Below are positions 9,541-18,327 of a stretch of DNA of 64,000 bases, piece by piece. Source of the stretch: Leptotrichia sp. HSP-536 (GTDB taxonomy: Bacteria > Fusobacteriota > Fusobacteriia > Fusobacteriales > Leptotrichiaceae); contig NZ_CP165647.1 of NCBI RefSeq assembly GCF_041199985.1, positions 744,001 through 808,000 on the forward strand, in the 5' to 3' direction. Numbering within the stretch: position 1 is the first letter of the stretch; the number at the start of each line of letters is the position of its first letter. The notes under the pieces were generated by a model. The model was given only the letters and a program-made list of their open reading frames with translations. It had not been told where the DNA came from and searched no databases. The position numbers were made by a program, and so were the translations under genes.

Positions 9541-10286
9541 ATGAGAACAATATTTTACCATCTTGTGTTAGTTGGAACTTTTATTTACGGAAGTTTTGTC
9601 CACATCTGGTATCTAATATTTAATAAAGGCGAAAAAAGATACAGATATGTGTGCAGGGTAGCCAAAAACTGGGGGAAAAATCTAATCTGGGGAGCTGGAA
9701 GCAAAGTAAAAGTTATTTACAAAAAGGGCAGTGAGGAAGAAATAAAAAAAATACGTGAAACAAATGAGGCAGTAATCTTAATTTCAAATCATCAAAGTAA
9801 CGTTGATATTCCAGCACTTCTTGGATATTTACCGCTTGATTTTTCATTCATTGCAAAAAAGGAAATGAAAAAATGGCCTTCAATTGGGCGTTGGATGCGT
9901 TCTTTTGACTGCATATTTCTAGATAGGAAAAATGCTAGACAAGGAATGAAGGATATGAAAGATGCGATAAGCAAAATAAAAAAGGACACTCATACGTAAT
10001 TTTTCCAGAAGGAAGTAGAAGTAGCGACGGTACAATTGGTGAATTTAAAAAGGGAAGTTTTAAACTTGCAACTGATACAAATGCCAGAATTTTACCGATT
10101 ACAATTATTGGAACTTATGAAGTGCAAAGTAGAAAAAGCCTGAAAGTAAGTGCAAACAAAGATATAAAAATAGTTGTCGATAAACCTGTAGATTTGAAAA
10201 AAATGTCTAGAGAAGAAAAAAAAGATGTTCACAATCTTGTAAACAAAATTATAAAAGAAAATTATGCAAAGGAAAAAAATCTTTAA
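9541..10286 (+). pseudogene. plsC: 1-acyl-sn-glycerol-3-phosphate acyltransferase, interrupted by a -1 frameshift
   Basis: PlsC transfers an acyl chain to lysophosphatidate at the inner membrane. The gene lies in two frames. The first (9541-9999) has a membrane segment and the catalytic NHQSNVD box (NHx4D) and ends KKDTHT. The second continues HSYVIFPEGSRSSDG, the FPEG substrate box, and stops at 10286. Joining them by a -1 shift at A AAA AAG (9978-9984) gives about 248 residues, the normal length. AAAGGAGGAAAGG supports the start. It could be a programmed frameshift, a phase-variable tract, a mutation or a sequencing error; the window cannot decide which. PlsC is normally essential, which argues that functional protein is made. 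Confidence 0.85.
9978..9984 (+). other. A AAA AAG slippery heptamer inside plsC
   Basis: In the zero frame the codons are ATA AAA AAG. A -1 slip at A AAA AAG, the heptamer used in E. coli dnaX, restores the second half of plsC exactly. No strong downstream stem-loop or well-spaced upstream ribosome-site-like stimulator is evident. Confidence 0.5.
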
Positions 10287-10288
10287 GT

Positions 10289-10311
10289 GGGGGTAAGCAT
10301 ACCCCTATTTT
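10289..10311 (+). terminator. Hairpin after plsC
   Basis: GGGGTA-AGCA-TACCCC (10290-10305) forms a 6-bp stem immediately after the plsC stop, followed by TATTTT. The T-tract is weak, so it may be only a partial terminator. Confidence 0.45.
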
Positions 10312-10334
10312 GCGTAAGAAAGGGAAGTGAAAGA

Positions 10335-10928
10335 ATGAAAGTGTTTTTAGCAACGAAAAATAAAGGGAAAATAAAAGATTTTGAGAAATTGACGGAAGGA
10401 ATGGATTTGGAAGTTGTAACAATTCTAGACAGTTTGGATATTCCTGATGTTGTGGAAGACGGGGAAACTTTTGAGGAAAATTCGCAGAAGAAGGCAAAGG
10501 AAATTGCGGATTATACAAATATTGTGACAGTTTCAGATGATTCGGGGCTTTGTGTGGACGCTCTGGATGGAGGACCGGGAGTTTATTCGGCAAGATTTGG
10601 TGGAGAAAATGCGACTGACAGTGAGAAAAATGAGAAAATGCTGGAAATTTTGAAGGATGTGAAAAAAGAGGATAGAAAAGCGCATTTTGTGTCTGTTGTG
10701 AGCATTGCCTTTCCAAATGGTGAAATTCATTCTTTCCGTGGAGAAATAGAAGGCGAAATTTTATTTGAAGCAAAAGGAAATAATGGATTTGGCTATAATC
10801 CGATTTTTTATTCGTATGAACTTGGAAAATCGTTTGGGCAAGCAAGTGACGAAGAAAGAAAAAGTGTAAGCCATAGGGCAAGAGCATTTAGGAAACTGAT
10901 TGTATCAGGGCTTTTGGAAGAAAAATAA
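10335..10928 (+). CDS. rdgB: XTP/dITP (non-canonical purine NTP) pyrophosphatase
   Basis: A 197-residue RdgB/HAM1-family enzyme that hydrolyses dITP, XTP and ITP to monophosphates and so keeps deaminated purines out of DNA and RNA. The start MKVFLATKNKGKIKDF carries the family (S/A)xNxxK phosphate-binding motif. SDDSGLCVDALDGGPG gives the Asp residues for Mg, and NGFGYNPIF with SHRARAFRKL supplies the base-binding pocket. The ATG at 10335 matches the usual N-terminus and has AAGGGAAG upstream. It may share a transcript with recA-recX-plsC, with a hairpin between. Confidence 0.95.
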   Translation: MKVFLATKNKGKIKDFEKLTEGMDLEVVTILDSLDIPDVVEDGETFEENSQKKAKEIADYTNIVTVSDDSGLCVDALDGGPGVYSARFGGENATDSEKNEKMLEILKDVKKEDRKAHFVSVVSIAFPNGEIHSFRGEIEGEILFEAKGNNGFGYNPIFYSYELGKSFGQASDEERKSVSHRARAFRKLIVSGLLEEK

Positions 10929-11043
10929 AATATAATTAGTTTTTAGGATAAAAAATGGATTTAGATAAATTATAAATTTTGATTTCAGTTTTTAATATTG
11001 TGTTTGTTAAATTAAAAAAAGGCTGGAAAGGAGCTGCATTATT

Positions 11044-11565
11044 ATGGAAATTACTGATAAAAAAATTGAACTTAATGGGTTAATTCACAAGGGAGTGGAT
11101 AAAATCTTGATATTAATGGCGATATTATCTGTTGTTTATGGAATAGCATTTACTTTGCTGGAAAAAATTCAAGTTGCAAGGACGATTTCGGCATTTTTGC
11201 CAGTTGCTGCCATTGTTGTTTGGATTTTGTTCATTTTTTTGAGAATTGACAAGTTAAAGGTTGAAAATGGGATAGTTTCACTTAATGGAAAAAATTTGGA
11301 TGAGAAAAATACGACGGGATATATGGATAAATACGTGGGAACACCACGAATACATTTGACAGTAAACGGAGAAAAAATCTTATTTGAGCCATACGTAAAC
11401 CGTTACAGCAGAAGCGACACATCCAATAAAATCACAGCAATCGGATTTGTCCTAAAAGAAAAAGGAATACCTGAAATACAGTATCAAAAAATTTATCGTG
11501 AAATCCTGCTTTTAAGACTAGTTATCTTATTAGGAATAATGGCTCCGCTAATAATAACGGTTTAG
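11044..11565 (+). CDS. Membrane protein of unknown function, 173 aa
   Basis: I do not recognise this protein. It has two N-terminal membrane segments (about residues 20-40 and 50-70) with basic residues on both sides, a cytoplasmic or periplasmic domain of about 75 residues, and a third hydrophobic segment at the extreme C-terminus (ILLLRLVILLGIMAPLIITV). The soluble part has short beta-like runs (IHLTVNGEKILFEPYVN), somewhat like bacterial PH-type domains, but that is only an impression. AAAGGAG precedes the ATG. It ends 30 bp before alr. Confidence 0.75.
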   Translation: MEITDKKIELNGLIHKGVDKILILMAILSVVYGIAFTLLEKIQVARTISAFLPVAAIVVWILFIFLRIDKLKVENGIVSLNGKNLDEKNTTGYMDKYVGTPRIHLTVNGEKILFEPYVNRYSRSDTSNKITAIGFVLKEKGIPEIQYQKIYREILLLRLVILLGIMAPLIITV

Positions 11566-11595
11566 GAATTTGTCAAGGAGAATAAAAAATAAAAA

Positions 11596-12762
11596 ATGCT
11601 GGTAAATTTGGAAATAAACAAGGAGAATTTGAGAAAAAATCTGAAAAAAATCCGTTCCATAAATAAAAATATCATTTGTGTAATTAAAGACAATGCTTAC
11701 GGGCTTGGAATTGAAAATATTTTACCGATACTGCTTGAAAATAATTGTAATTATTTTGCGGTGGCATATATTGATGAAGCGGTAAAAATTCGTGAAATTT
11801 TAAAAAATTTTGAAAAAGAGAAAAAGTTAGGATTTTTAGAAAATAAAAAAATAAATATAATGGTACTTAACTATATTGAGCCAAAAAATTTAAAATATGC
11901 AGTAGAAAATGATGTTGAGCTGACAATTTTTAATTTTTCACAATTATCCAATTACTTAAAAATTCTGGAAGAATCTTTTGAAAACACAGTTTTGAAAATT
12001 CATATAAAAGTAAATAGTGGAATGAACAGGCTTGGATTCAATGAAAGTGAAATTTTAGAATTAATTGAAATAATAAAAAAATATGAAATAAATTCTAAAA
12101 ATAACAAATTGGAAATAATCTCGATTTTTTCTCATATTTCAGATGCGGAAAATCAAATTGAAACAGAAAAGCAAGTTGAAAAATATGAAAATATTTTAAA
12201 GATATTTGACAAAAATAATGTAAAATACCAGTACAAACATTTGCAGGCAAGTCCGCTGCTTTTTAAATACGGGGAAAAATACAATTATGATTTCGCACGT
12301 GTGGGAATGGCACTTTATGGAATGGAGCCTTTGTCTTACGATGTGGGGCTTTTTGATGTTATAACGGTAAAATCGCAAATTATAAACATAAGAAATGTGA
12401 AAAAAAATGATAAAATTTCCTATGGAAGCAAAGGAATTGTGAAAAGGGACTCTAAAATAGGCATTGTGTCAATAGGTTATGCACACGGACTTCAAAAGCA
12501 AATTGAAAATTCGCAAGAAGCGTATGTTTTGGTGAATGGGAAAAAGGCAAAAATTGTTGGGGAAATTTGTATGGATATGATTTTTGTTGATTTGACGGAT
12601 ATAAATGATGTGGAAATAAATGATGAAGTTGTGATTGTGGGAAGTCAGAGGAATGTTGAAAATGGAACTCAAAAAAAGATAACGTTGAGGCAAGTGGCAA
12701 GATGGGTTGGAACGATACAGGATGATGTGTTGACGAAATTTTCAGGAATAAAAAAACAGTAG
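11596..12762 (+). CDS. alr: Alanine racemase
   Basis: A 388-residue PLP enzyme that interconverts L- and D-alanine for peptidoglycan. The PLP lysine lies in CVIKDNAYGLG near residue 35. The second-subunit catalytic Tyr is in SIGYAHGL, and GEICMDMIFVDLT matches the family GxxCMDQ segment. It is slightly longer than average because of Lys/Asn-rich insertions in the barrel (ELKNNKLEI region). The stop codon lies inside the stem of a strong bidirectional terminator. Confidence 0.96.
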   Translation: MLVNLEINKENLRKNLKKIRSINKNIICVIKDNAYGLGIENILPILLENNCNYFAVAYIDEAVKIREILKNFEKEKKLGFLENKKINIMVLNYIEPKNLKYAVENDVELTIFNFSQLSNYLKILEESFENTVLKIHIKVNSGMNRLGFNESEILELIEIIKKYEINSKNNKLEIISIFSHISDAENQIETEKQVEKYENILKIFDKNNVKYQYKHLQASPLLFKYGEKYNYDFARVGMALYGMEPLSYDVGLFDVITVKSQIINIRNVKKNDKISYGSKGIVKRDSKIGIVSIGYAHGLQKQIENSQEAYVLVNGKKAKIVGEICMDMIFVDLTDINDVEINDEVVIVGSQRNVENGTQKKITLRQVARWVGTIQDDVLTKFSGIKKQ

Positions 12763-12796
12763 ATCGATTTAGTTTTAAATCTTTTTACTGTTTTTT
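12751..12796. terminator. Bidirectional terminator between alr and the DKNYY gene
   Basis: AAAAAACAGTA (12751-12761) pairs perfectly with TACTGTTTTTT (12786-12796). The A-run and T-run on the two sides suit both converging genes. The alr stop codon is within the stem. Confidence 0.85.
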
Positions 12797-12814
12797 GTTT
12801 GATTTTTAAAATTT

Positions 12815-13468
12815 TTATTTTATTATTTTTCCACGCTCATATTTATGATTTTTATCCTGCGCCTTTTCAGAAGCCTCTATTATTTCAAAAGTTTCAATAT
12901 CAGCATTTTCTATTTTTTCGCCTTCATAATAGACATTATTTTTGTCTTTGGAGTAAGAGCTTTTACCTAATAATGTAAAAGTTTTAGAATCTGCTCCTAC
13001 TATTTTTTTGTCTGAATAATAAATATTGTTTTTATCTTTTGCATATTTAAAACCTAGCACTCTAAAAGTTTTGGTATTAGCTCCTGTTATTTTTTTGCCT
13101 AAATAATAGACGTTATTTTTATCTTTGGAAAAATTTCTTCCTAATACTTTGAAGGTTTTAGGATTAGAATTGTTAATTCTTGTTCCTTCAAAATATGCAC
13201 TGTATTTATCTTTATAGTAATGATTATCTATTATTTTTAGAGTAGCAGGATTTCCTTCATATTTTTCACCTTTGTAATAGATATTATTTTTATCTTTGGC
13301 ATAATAGCCTTCACCCAATATTTTAAAAGTCTTAGAATCCGCTCCTTCTATTAATTCTTCATCCCAATAGACTTCATTATTTTTAATTGTATATTTGTAA
13401 TCATAACTATAATCACCGAATATTTGTATTCCCGTTAAAATCATAATTATCAGAATTATATTTTTCAT
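12815..13468 (-). CDS. Exported DKNYY-repeat protein, 217 aa
   Basis: A signal peptide (about 18 residues, ending GIQIFGDYS) is followed by seven or so repeats of about 25 residues with the pattern AKDKNNIYYxGxKIxxAxxxTFxxLG. This is the DKNYY family, whose function is unknown; the repeats resemble beta-hairpin arrays and the protein probably sits in the periplasm or on the surface. The larger relative at 44766-46721 shares the repeat. Its promoter region (13469-13600) is very A/T-rich. The family call is firm, the role is not known. Confidence 0.85.
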   Translation of the reverse strand: MKNIILIIMILTGIQIFGDYSYDYKYTIKNNEVYWDEELIEGADSKTFKILGEGYYAKDKNNIYYKGEKYEGNPATLKIIDNHYYKDKYSAYFEGTRINNSNPKTFKVLGRNFSKDKNNVYYLGKKITGANTKTFRVLGFKYAKDKNNIYYSDKKIVGADSKTFTLLGKSSYSKDKNNVYYEGEKIENADIETFEIIEASEKAQDKNHKYERGKIIK

Positions 13469-13746
13469 AACGATTTCCTTCTTTCAAAATATCTCGAACT
13501 CTTTAAAATTAGGCGAATAAAATTCAAAATTATGTTAGAATTTGAATAAGTTTAGTTTTAAATTAATTTATCAAATTATAATTATATTTCGATTTTTTAT
13601 AAATAGAAATCTGATTTTAAGTTTAAAAAAAATTAGAGAAGATTTGACATTTTTTTTATTTTGATATATAGCGATTCTATCCTAAAGCGAGAGAATCAAC
13701 TTAAATAGCAGATGGGAATTAATAATATTAACTTTATAATTATTAG
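13469..13746. other. A/T-rich intergenic region
   Basis: No gene is seen in these 278 bases. A small stem (GATTCT with AGAATC) occurs near 13673-13696, followed by AACTTAAATAGCAGAT, which faintly resembles the repeat core at 4250. Confidence 0.4.
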
Positions 13747-14052
13747 TTATTTTCTTAAATTTTTTGATTTAAAAATTGCAGGTTCTAAAAAGATATGAAA
13801 AAAAATAACCGTTACTACAATAAATATTAAAGGATTTATTTTGTAAGCACGAAAAAAATTCCCCTTTATTAATTGAATAAATGCTGTTGTTAAGCCTTCA
13901 CTCCAATAATGAATATGTAATGGTTTCAAAATAAATCCAATTGGTGTAGGTACTTTAAAATAATATCTTATAGAAATTATTGATACGAGTAATATGTACA
14001 AGATAAGGTTATTTTTATGATAATTAAATAATAAGTTAAAATACTTTTTCAT
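13747..14052 (-). CDS. DUF2752-like small membrane protein
   Basis: A 101-residue protein with two membrane segments (about residues 16-33 and 75-92). The central WSEGLTTAFIQLIKGNFFRA followed by YKINPLIF closely follows the DUF2752 pattern (GLTRAxxxLLxGDFxxAxxxNPL), although the Cys residues usual just before it are missing. Function unknown. It lies next to a TM2-domain gene, a pairing that is common for DUF2752 genes. GGGAA precedes the start. Confidence 0.7.
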   Translation of the reverse strand: MKKYFNLLFNYHKNNLILYILLVSIISIRYYFKVPTPIGFILKPLHIHYWSEGLTTAFIQLIKGNFFRAYKINPLIFIVVTVIFFHIFLEPAIFKSKNLRK

Positions 14053-14103
14053 ATTAATTCCCGGTTATTTGAATTAGTCTACTATTTCAAAATTTTAAAA
14101 AAA

Positions 14104-14493
14104 TTAATTATTAAATTGACCAATAGATATAGAGTCTAAAACTAATTTTTGATTAAATTCTCTAGTTTTATTCATAATTAAGAACCAGTCGATAATAGTC
14201 CAGATACCACATCCACCACAAGTCAATAATTTTACTACACCTAATCCAGTTTCTTTCAGAAGAAATCTGTCAACTCCATAAGCACCAAGAAAAAGTGACA
14301 AAAGCAGCATCATCATAGGGTCTTTTAATTGAATTCCTTGAATTGAGTTAAACTGATTTTGTGAAAGCTTAGATAATCTTGCCCCAAGCTCATTTGCTGA
14401 ACCATCTGGAAAAAATTTGGCATTTGCCATAATGTATTGCTGTACAAGATCAGGATTGACCTTATTTTCTTGTGAATTAATAACATCATTCAT
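14104..14493 (-). CDS. TM2 domain protein
   Basis: A 129-residue protein. After a soluble N-terminal half of about 60 residues, the TM2 domain runs from MMLLLSLFLGAYGVDRFLL through LLTCGGCGIWTIIDWFLIM: two membrane helices joined by a short polar turn with the DRF motif. TM2 proteins are small integral membrane proteins of unclear role. AAAGGAGG supports the ATG at 14493. It is probably cotranscribed with the DUF2752-like gene 51 bp downstream. Confidence 0.88.
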   Translation of the reverse strand: MNDVINSQENKVNPDLVQQYIMANAKFFPDGSANELGARLSKLSQNQFNSIQGIQLKDPMMMLLLSLFLGAYGVDRFLLKETGLGVVKLLTCGGCGIWTIIDWFLIMNKTREFNQKLVLDSISIGQFNN

Positions 14494-14688
14494 AATAAAT
14501 TCCTCCTTTAATAAATTATATATTAATTATACAACAAAATTTTAGTAAACGCAATAAAAATTTTAATTTTATTATCATTATTTATACCAACATGTGTTTG
14601 AAAATGCAAAATCAATGATATTTTTAATGAGTATCAAATAATAAACTTAAATAATTAATGAATTGAAATATTAAGCCAGTACAGCATC

Positions 14689-15249
14689 CTACTTAGGTCT
14701 TCCAAAAAGCTGTACCCAGTGCAGCCCATAAATATTATTTGCATAATCGAGTCCGACTCCGATTTCTGTATACTCTGGATTTAAAATATTAGCTCTATGT
14801 CCAGGGCTATTCATCCAGATATTCATTACGTCTTCAGGACTTTTCTGACCAGCGGCAATATTTTCTCCTATATAGGAAAATGTATATCCTAAACTTTCTG
14901 CTGCAGAGATAAAATTTCTTCCATCAGGTCTTCTATGAGAGAATTTTTGCGTAATCTCACTAGCTCTAAGGGATGCAGCCGATGAAAGTTTATTAGATAT
15001 AGAAACGGGGTTAATTCCTCTTTTTCTTCTTTCTGCATTAACAAGTCTTACAACCTCTGCTTGAAAATTATTATTTATTTGAGTATTAGAACTGTAATTG
15101 TTTATTTTGTTTTGGATGTTGCTAGGATTTATATAAATTCTAATAGTTTTTAAAGGTTTTGATCTATTTCTTGCCCATCCTATATTTGCATTAATTAAAA
15201 TCAAAGTTAAAATACCGATTGTTAAAATCTTATTCTTCATTTTGTGCAT
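14689..15249 (-). CDS. Secreted CAP (SCP/YkwD-like) domain protein
   Basis: A 186-residue exported protein with a signal peptide of about 27 residues ending near NIGWARN. The CAP domain covers about residues 65-186: EVVRLVNAERRKRG, FSHRRPDGRNF with the family His, GENIAAGQKSPEDVMNIWM, SPGHRANILNPEYTEIGVG and HWVQLFGRP. These supply the His/Glu cavity residues. Bacterial CAP proteins are extracellular or periplasmic; enzymatic activity is rarely shown. A second copy lies directly upstream at 15366-15923, about 60% similar, so this is a tandem duplication. AAGGAAAG precedes the ATG at 15249. Confidence 0.92.
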   Translation of the reverse strand: MHKMKNKILTIGILTLILINANIGWARNRSKPLKTIRIYINPSNIQNKINNYSSNTQINNNFQAEVVRLVNAERRKRGINPVSISNKLSSAASLRASEITQKFSHRRPDGRNFISAAESLGYTFSYIGENIAAGQKSPEDVMNIWMNSPGHRANILNPEYTEIGVGLDYANNIYGLHWVQLFGRPK

Positions 15250-15365
15250 TGTTCTTTCCTTTTCTTTTAATTTATTAATTTATACTATTGTTTTAATATT
15301 ATAATATAAAATTATAAGTTTTTGTTAATCTTAAATTAGTGCAAAATTATAAAATTTATTTTTTA

Positions 15366-15923
15366 TTACCAACCAGGTCTTCCAAAAAGCTGTACCCAAT
15401 AGGTTCCATATATGCTGTTTGTTGCATAGGTGAATCCAACTCCCATTTCTGTGTAATTTGGATTTAATATATTAGCTCTATGTCCGCTGCTGTTCATCCA
15501 AGCATTCATTACTTCTTCAGGACTTTTTTGTCCAGCAGCGATATTTTCTCCTACATAAGAATGCATATATCCAGCGGTCTTTAATACAGTAAGATAACTG
15601 CTTCCATCAGGTCTTGTATGGCTATATTTCCGAGAAATTTCATCAGCCCTGATAGCAGTCGCTTTTGAAAGTTCATTAGATACGGAAAGAGAAGCAATCC
15701 CTCTTTTTCTTCTTTCTATATTCACGAGTCTTACAACTTCCATTTGAAAATTATTATTGGTTTTGATGCCACTATTGTCATTTCCTTGTTGTTCATATGG
15801 TTTTAACCATTTTTTGATTGTTTTCAAAATTTTATCTCTATGTTTTGCCCATCCTGCATTTGTGCTGAGTGAAATTAAAGCTAGAGCGACAATTATTAGT
15901 ACTTTATTTTTTATTTTTTTCAT
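15366..15923 (-). CDS. Secreted CAP (SCP/YkwD-like) domain protein, paralog
   Basis: A 185-residue paralog of the downstream gene, with the same layout: signal peptide (cleavage near STNAGWA), a basic linker, then the CAP domain with EVVRLVNIERRKRG, YSHTRPDGSSY, GENIAAGQKSPEEVMNAWM and SSGHRANILNPNYTEMGVG, ending TYWVQLFGRPGW. AAAGGAGGAAAG supports the ATG at 15923. An extended -10 (TGTTATAAT, minus strand, TATAAT at 15968-15973) lies upstream and probably drives both copies. Confidence 0.92.
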   Translation of the reverse strand: MKKIKNKVLIIVALALISLSTNAGWAKHRDKILKTIKKWLKPYEQQGNDNSGIKTNNNFQMEVVRLVNIERRKRGIASLSVSNELSKATAIRADEISRKYSHTRPDGSSYLTVLKTAGYMHSYVGENIAAGQKSPEEVMNAWMNSSGHRANILNPNYTEMGVGFTYATNSIYGTYWVQLFGRPGW

Positions 15924-16026
15924 TACTTTCCTCCTTTTTTTTAAATTTATATTATTCCTTTAAATTTATTATAACATAAAAATATAAGAAATAAAAATTT
16001 TATTTAATCGAAATTTGCTATTAATA

Positions 16027-16055
16027 TTGAAAAAAGTAGAAAAAAATTGTAAAAT
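16027..16055 (+). promoter_or_regulatory. Probable pepT promoter
   Basis: TTGAAA (16027-16032), 17-nt spacer, TAAAAT (16050-16055), about 40 bases upstream of the pepT start. Confidence 0.55.
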
Positions 16056-16095
16056 GAACTATAAGCATAAAATTTTAGGAAAGTGAGAAAAATAA

Positions 16096-17337
16096 ATGGA
16101 TTTGAACAAATATGAAACGCTCAAGGAAAGATTTTTAAAGTATGTAAAAATTGAAACTAGATCAGATGAGAAAAGTGAGAACATTCCCTCGACACCAGCA
16201 CAGCTTGAATTTGCCAAAATGCTTGTAAAAGAGCTGAAAGAAATTGGGATGGAAGATGTGTATGTAAATGAAAATTGCTTTGTCAATGCAACTTTAAAGA
16301 GCAATATTGATAAAGATTTAAAAACTGTTGGATTTATTGCACATATGGATACTGCCGATTTTAATGCGGTCAATGTTAATCCTCAGGTTGTGGAAGATTA
16401 TGATGGGAAAGACATTGTTTTGAATAAAGAGCAGGATATTGTGCTTTCTGTTCATGAATTTCCTAATTTAAAGGACTATGTGGGGAAAACAGTTATTACT
16501 ACGGATGGGACTACGCTTCTAGGAGCTGATGATAAAGCTGGAGTTGTGGAAATTATTGAGGCTATGAAATATTTGATTAACCATCCAGAAATTAAGCATG
16601 GAACTGTAAAAGTAGCGTTTGGACCTGATGAGGAAATTGGGCGTGGAGCAGATAACTTTAATGTTGAAGAATTTGGAGCGGATTTTGCCTATACAATGGA
16701 TGGAGGACCTATCGGAGAACTTGAGTATGAAAGTTTTAATGCGGCTGGAGCTGTATTTAAAATAAAAGGGAAAAGTGTTCACCCAGGAACGGCAAAAGGA
16801 AAAATGATAAATGCAAGTTTAATAGCGACAGAAATTATAAATAGTTTCCCAGCTGATGAAGTTCCTGAAAAAACAGAAGGCTACGAAGGATTTTATTTTC
16901 TTGAAAAAATAAATGCAAATTGTGAAGACGCTAAGTTGTCATACATTTTGAGAGATCACGACAGACAGAAGTTTGAAGAAAAAAAGAAATTTGCTGAAAA
17001 TGTGGCAAATAAAATCAATGAAAAATACAAGAAAGAATTAGTAACAGTTGAAATAAGAGATCAATATTACAATATGGGCGAAATAATAAAAAATCATATG
17101 GAAGTCGTTGAAATAGCGAAAAAAGCGATGGAAAATCTTGAAATAAAACCAATAATTAAGCCTATCCGTGGTGGAACAGACGGCTCAAAAATTTCATTTA
17201 TGGGACTTCCAACTCCAAATATTTTCGCAGGCGGGGAAAATTTTCATGGGAAATATGAATTTGTGGCATTGGAAAGCATGATTTTAGCAACTGATGTAAT
17301 TGTGGAAATCGTAAAATTAAATGCAGAAGAAAAGTAA
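16096..17337 (+). CDS. pepT: Peptidase T (tripeptidase, M20B)
   Basis: A 413-residue cytoplasmic dizinc aminotripeptidase that removes the N-terminal residue of tripeptides. The metal and catalytic residues are visible: HMDTADF (His and Asp), GADDKAGV (bridging Asp), DEEIGRGA (general-base Glu pair), YTMDGGP (Asp) and the C-terminal His in GENFHGKYEF. PIRGGTDGSKISFMGLPTPN is the substrate-binding segment. Length matches PepT closely. The SDR gene follows after 37 bp. Confidence 0.96.
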   Translation: MDLNKYETLKERFLKYVKIETRSDEKSENIPSTPAQLEFAKMLVKELKEIGMEDVYVNENCFVNATLKSNIDKDLKTVGFIAHMDTADFNAVNVNPQVVEDYDGKDIVLNKEQDIVLSVHEFPNLKDYVGKTVITTDGTTLLGADDKAGVVEIIEAMKYLINHPEIKHGTVKVAFGPDEEIGRGADNFNVEEFGADFAYTMDGGPIGELEYESFNAAGAVFKIKGKSVHPGTAKGKMINASLIATEIINSFPADEVPEKTEGYEGFYFLEKINANCEDAKLSYILRDHDRQKFEEKKKFAENVANKINEKYKKELVTVEIRDQYYNMGEIIKNHMEVVEIAKKAMENLEIKPIIKPIRGGTDGSKISFMGLPTPNIFAGGENFHGKYEFVALESMILATDVIVEIVKLNAEEK

Positions 17338-17374
17338 AAAATATAAATTAAGATAAGAAAGGATGTTGATTGAA

Positions 17375-18124
17375 ATGTTTGATTTAGCTGGAGAAGTTGC
17401 TCTTGTCACGGGCGGAGCAAAAGGTATTGGAAAAGGGATTGCAAAGGCATTGAAACAGGCAAGGGCAAAAGTTCTGATAGGAGATGTTGATAAAGAAAAT
17501 GGAAAAAGGACGGCAAGTGAACTTGAAGGAGAATTTTATTATCTTGATGTTACGGATAGAGACCAGGTGCAGTATGTTATTCAAAGTATTTATGAAAAAT
17601 ATAAAAAATTAAGTATCCTATGTTCAAATGCAGGGATTTTTCCACAAATGAGCATTGAAAATATGACAGAGAAAGATTGGGACAAGGTTCAGAATATAAA
17701 TCTGAAAGGGACTTTTTTTGTGGCACAGGCAGCACTTAAATATATGAAAAAGCAGAGTTATGGACGAATAATACTGACTTCTTCAATTACAGGACCAATT
17801 ACAGGCTTTTCAGGGTGGGCGCATTATGGTGCAAGCAAGGCTGGACAGCTCGGATTTATGAGAAGTGCAGCATTGGAATATGCAAAATATGGAATTACAA
17901 TTAATGCCATTCAACCAGGAAATATTTTGACAGATGGATTAATAAAAACTGGGGAAGAATATATGAGAAAAATGAAGGAGATAATTCCTGTTTATACTTT
18001 AGGAAAACCTGAAGATATTGGATATACAGCTGTTTTTTTAGCAAGTCGTGAAGCTGGCTTTATAACAGGGCAGACAATAGTCGTAGATGGTGGACAGGTA
18101 TTGCCGGAAACACCAAATTTATAA
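17375..18124 (+). CDS. Short-chain dehydrogenase/reductase
   Basis: A 249-residue classical SDR. The NAD(P) loop is VTGGAKGIGKGIA, followed by SNAGIF (NNAG-like) and the catalytic Ser in SSITGPITG with YGASK (Tyr and Lys). The C-terminus QTIVVDGGQVLPE is usual. An Asp at the end of beta-2 (IGDVDKE) suggests NAD rather than NADP preference. The substrate cannot be named; FabG-like ketoacyl reductases and sugar dehydrogenases share these features. I chose ATG 17375 with AAAGGA 10-12 bases upstream; the ATG at 17363 is too close to that site. Confidence 0.88.
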   Translation: MFDLAGEVALVTGGAKGIGKGIAKALKQARAKVLIGDVDKENGKRTASELEGEFYYLDVTDRDQVQYVIQSIYEKYKKLSILCSNAGIFPQMSIENMTEKDWDKVQNINLKGTFFVAQAALKYMKKQSYGRIILTSSITGPITGFSGWAHYGASKAGQLGFMRSAALEYAKYGITINAIQPGNILTDGLIKTGEEYMRKMKEIIPVYTLGKPEDIGYTAVFLASREAGFITGQTIVVDGGQVLPETPNL

Positions 18125-18186
18125 ATTTGAATATGTTATATTTTAGTTTAAGTTTGAAAAGTTATAAAAAAACTTTTGAAAAAGTA

Positions 18187-18216
18187 TTGAAATTATAGAT
18201 TATTTTGTGATAAAAT
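18187..18216 (+). promoter_or_regulatory. guaB promoter
   Basis: TTGAAA (18187-18192), 18-nt spacer, TGATAAAAT with -10 TAAAAT at 18211-18216, an extended -10. About 110 bases of leader precede guaB; I see no riboswitch-like structure in it. Confidence 0.65.
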
Positions 18217-18327
18217 AGTGTAATTTAAAGAATTAAGCAAACAAAGTAATGCAGAAGGGACATTTTTCTCTTTTACTAAAAATTTACAAAGTATAAAAAC
18301 TTGAAAACAATAAGGAGGATATTTAAA

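Noticed and set aside
10249..10887. Open frame antisense to rdgB
   Set aside because: Leu/Phe/His-rich translation typical of the opposite strand of an A/G-rich gene; no ribosome site.
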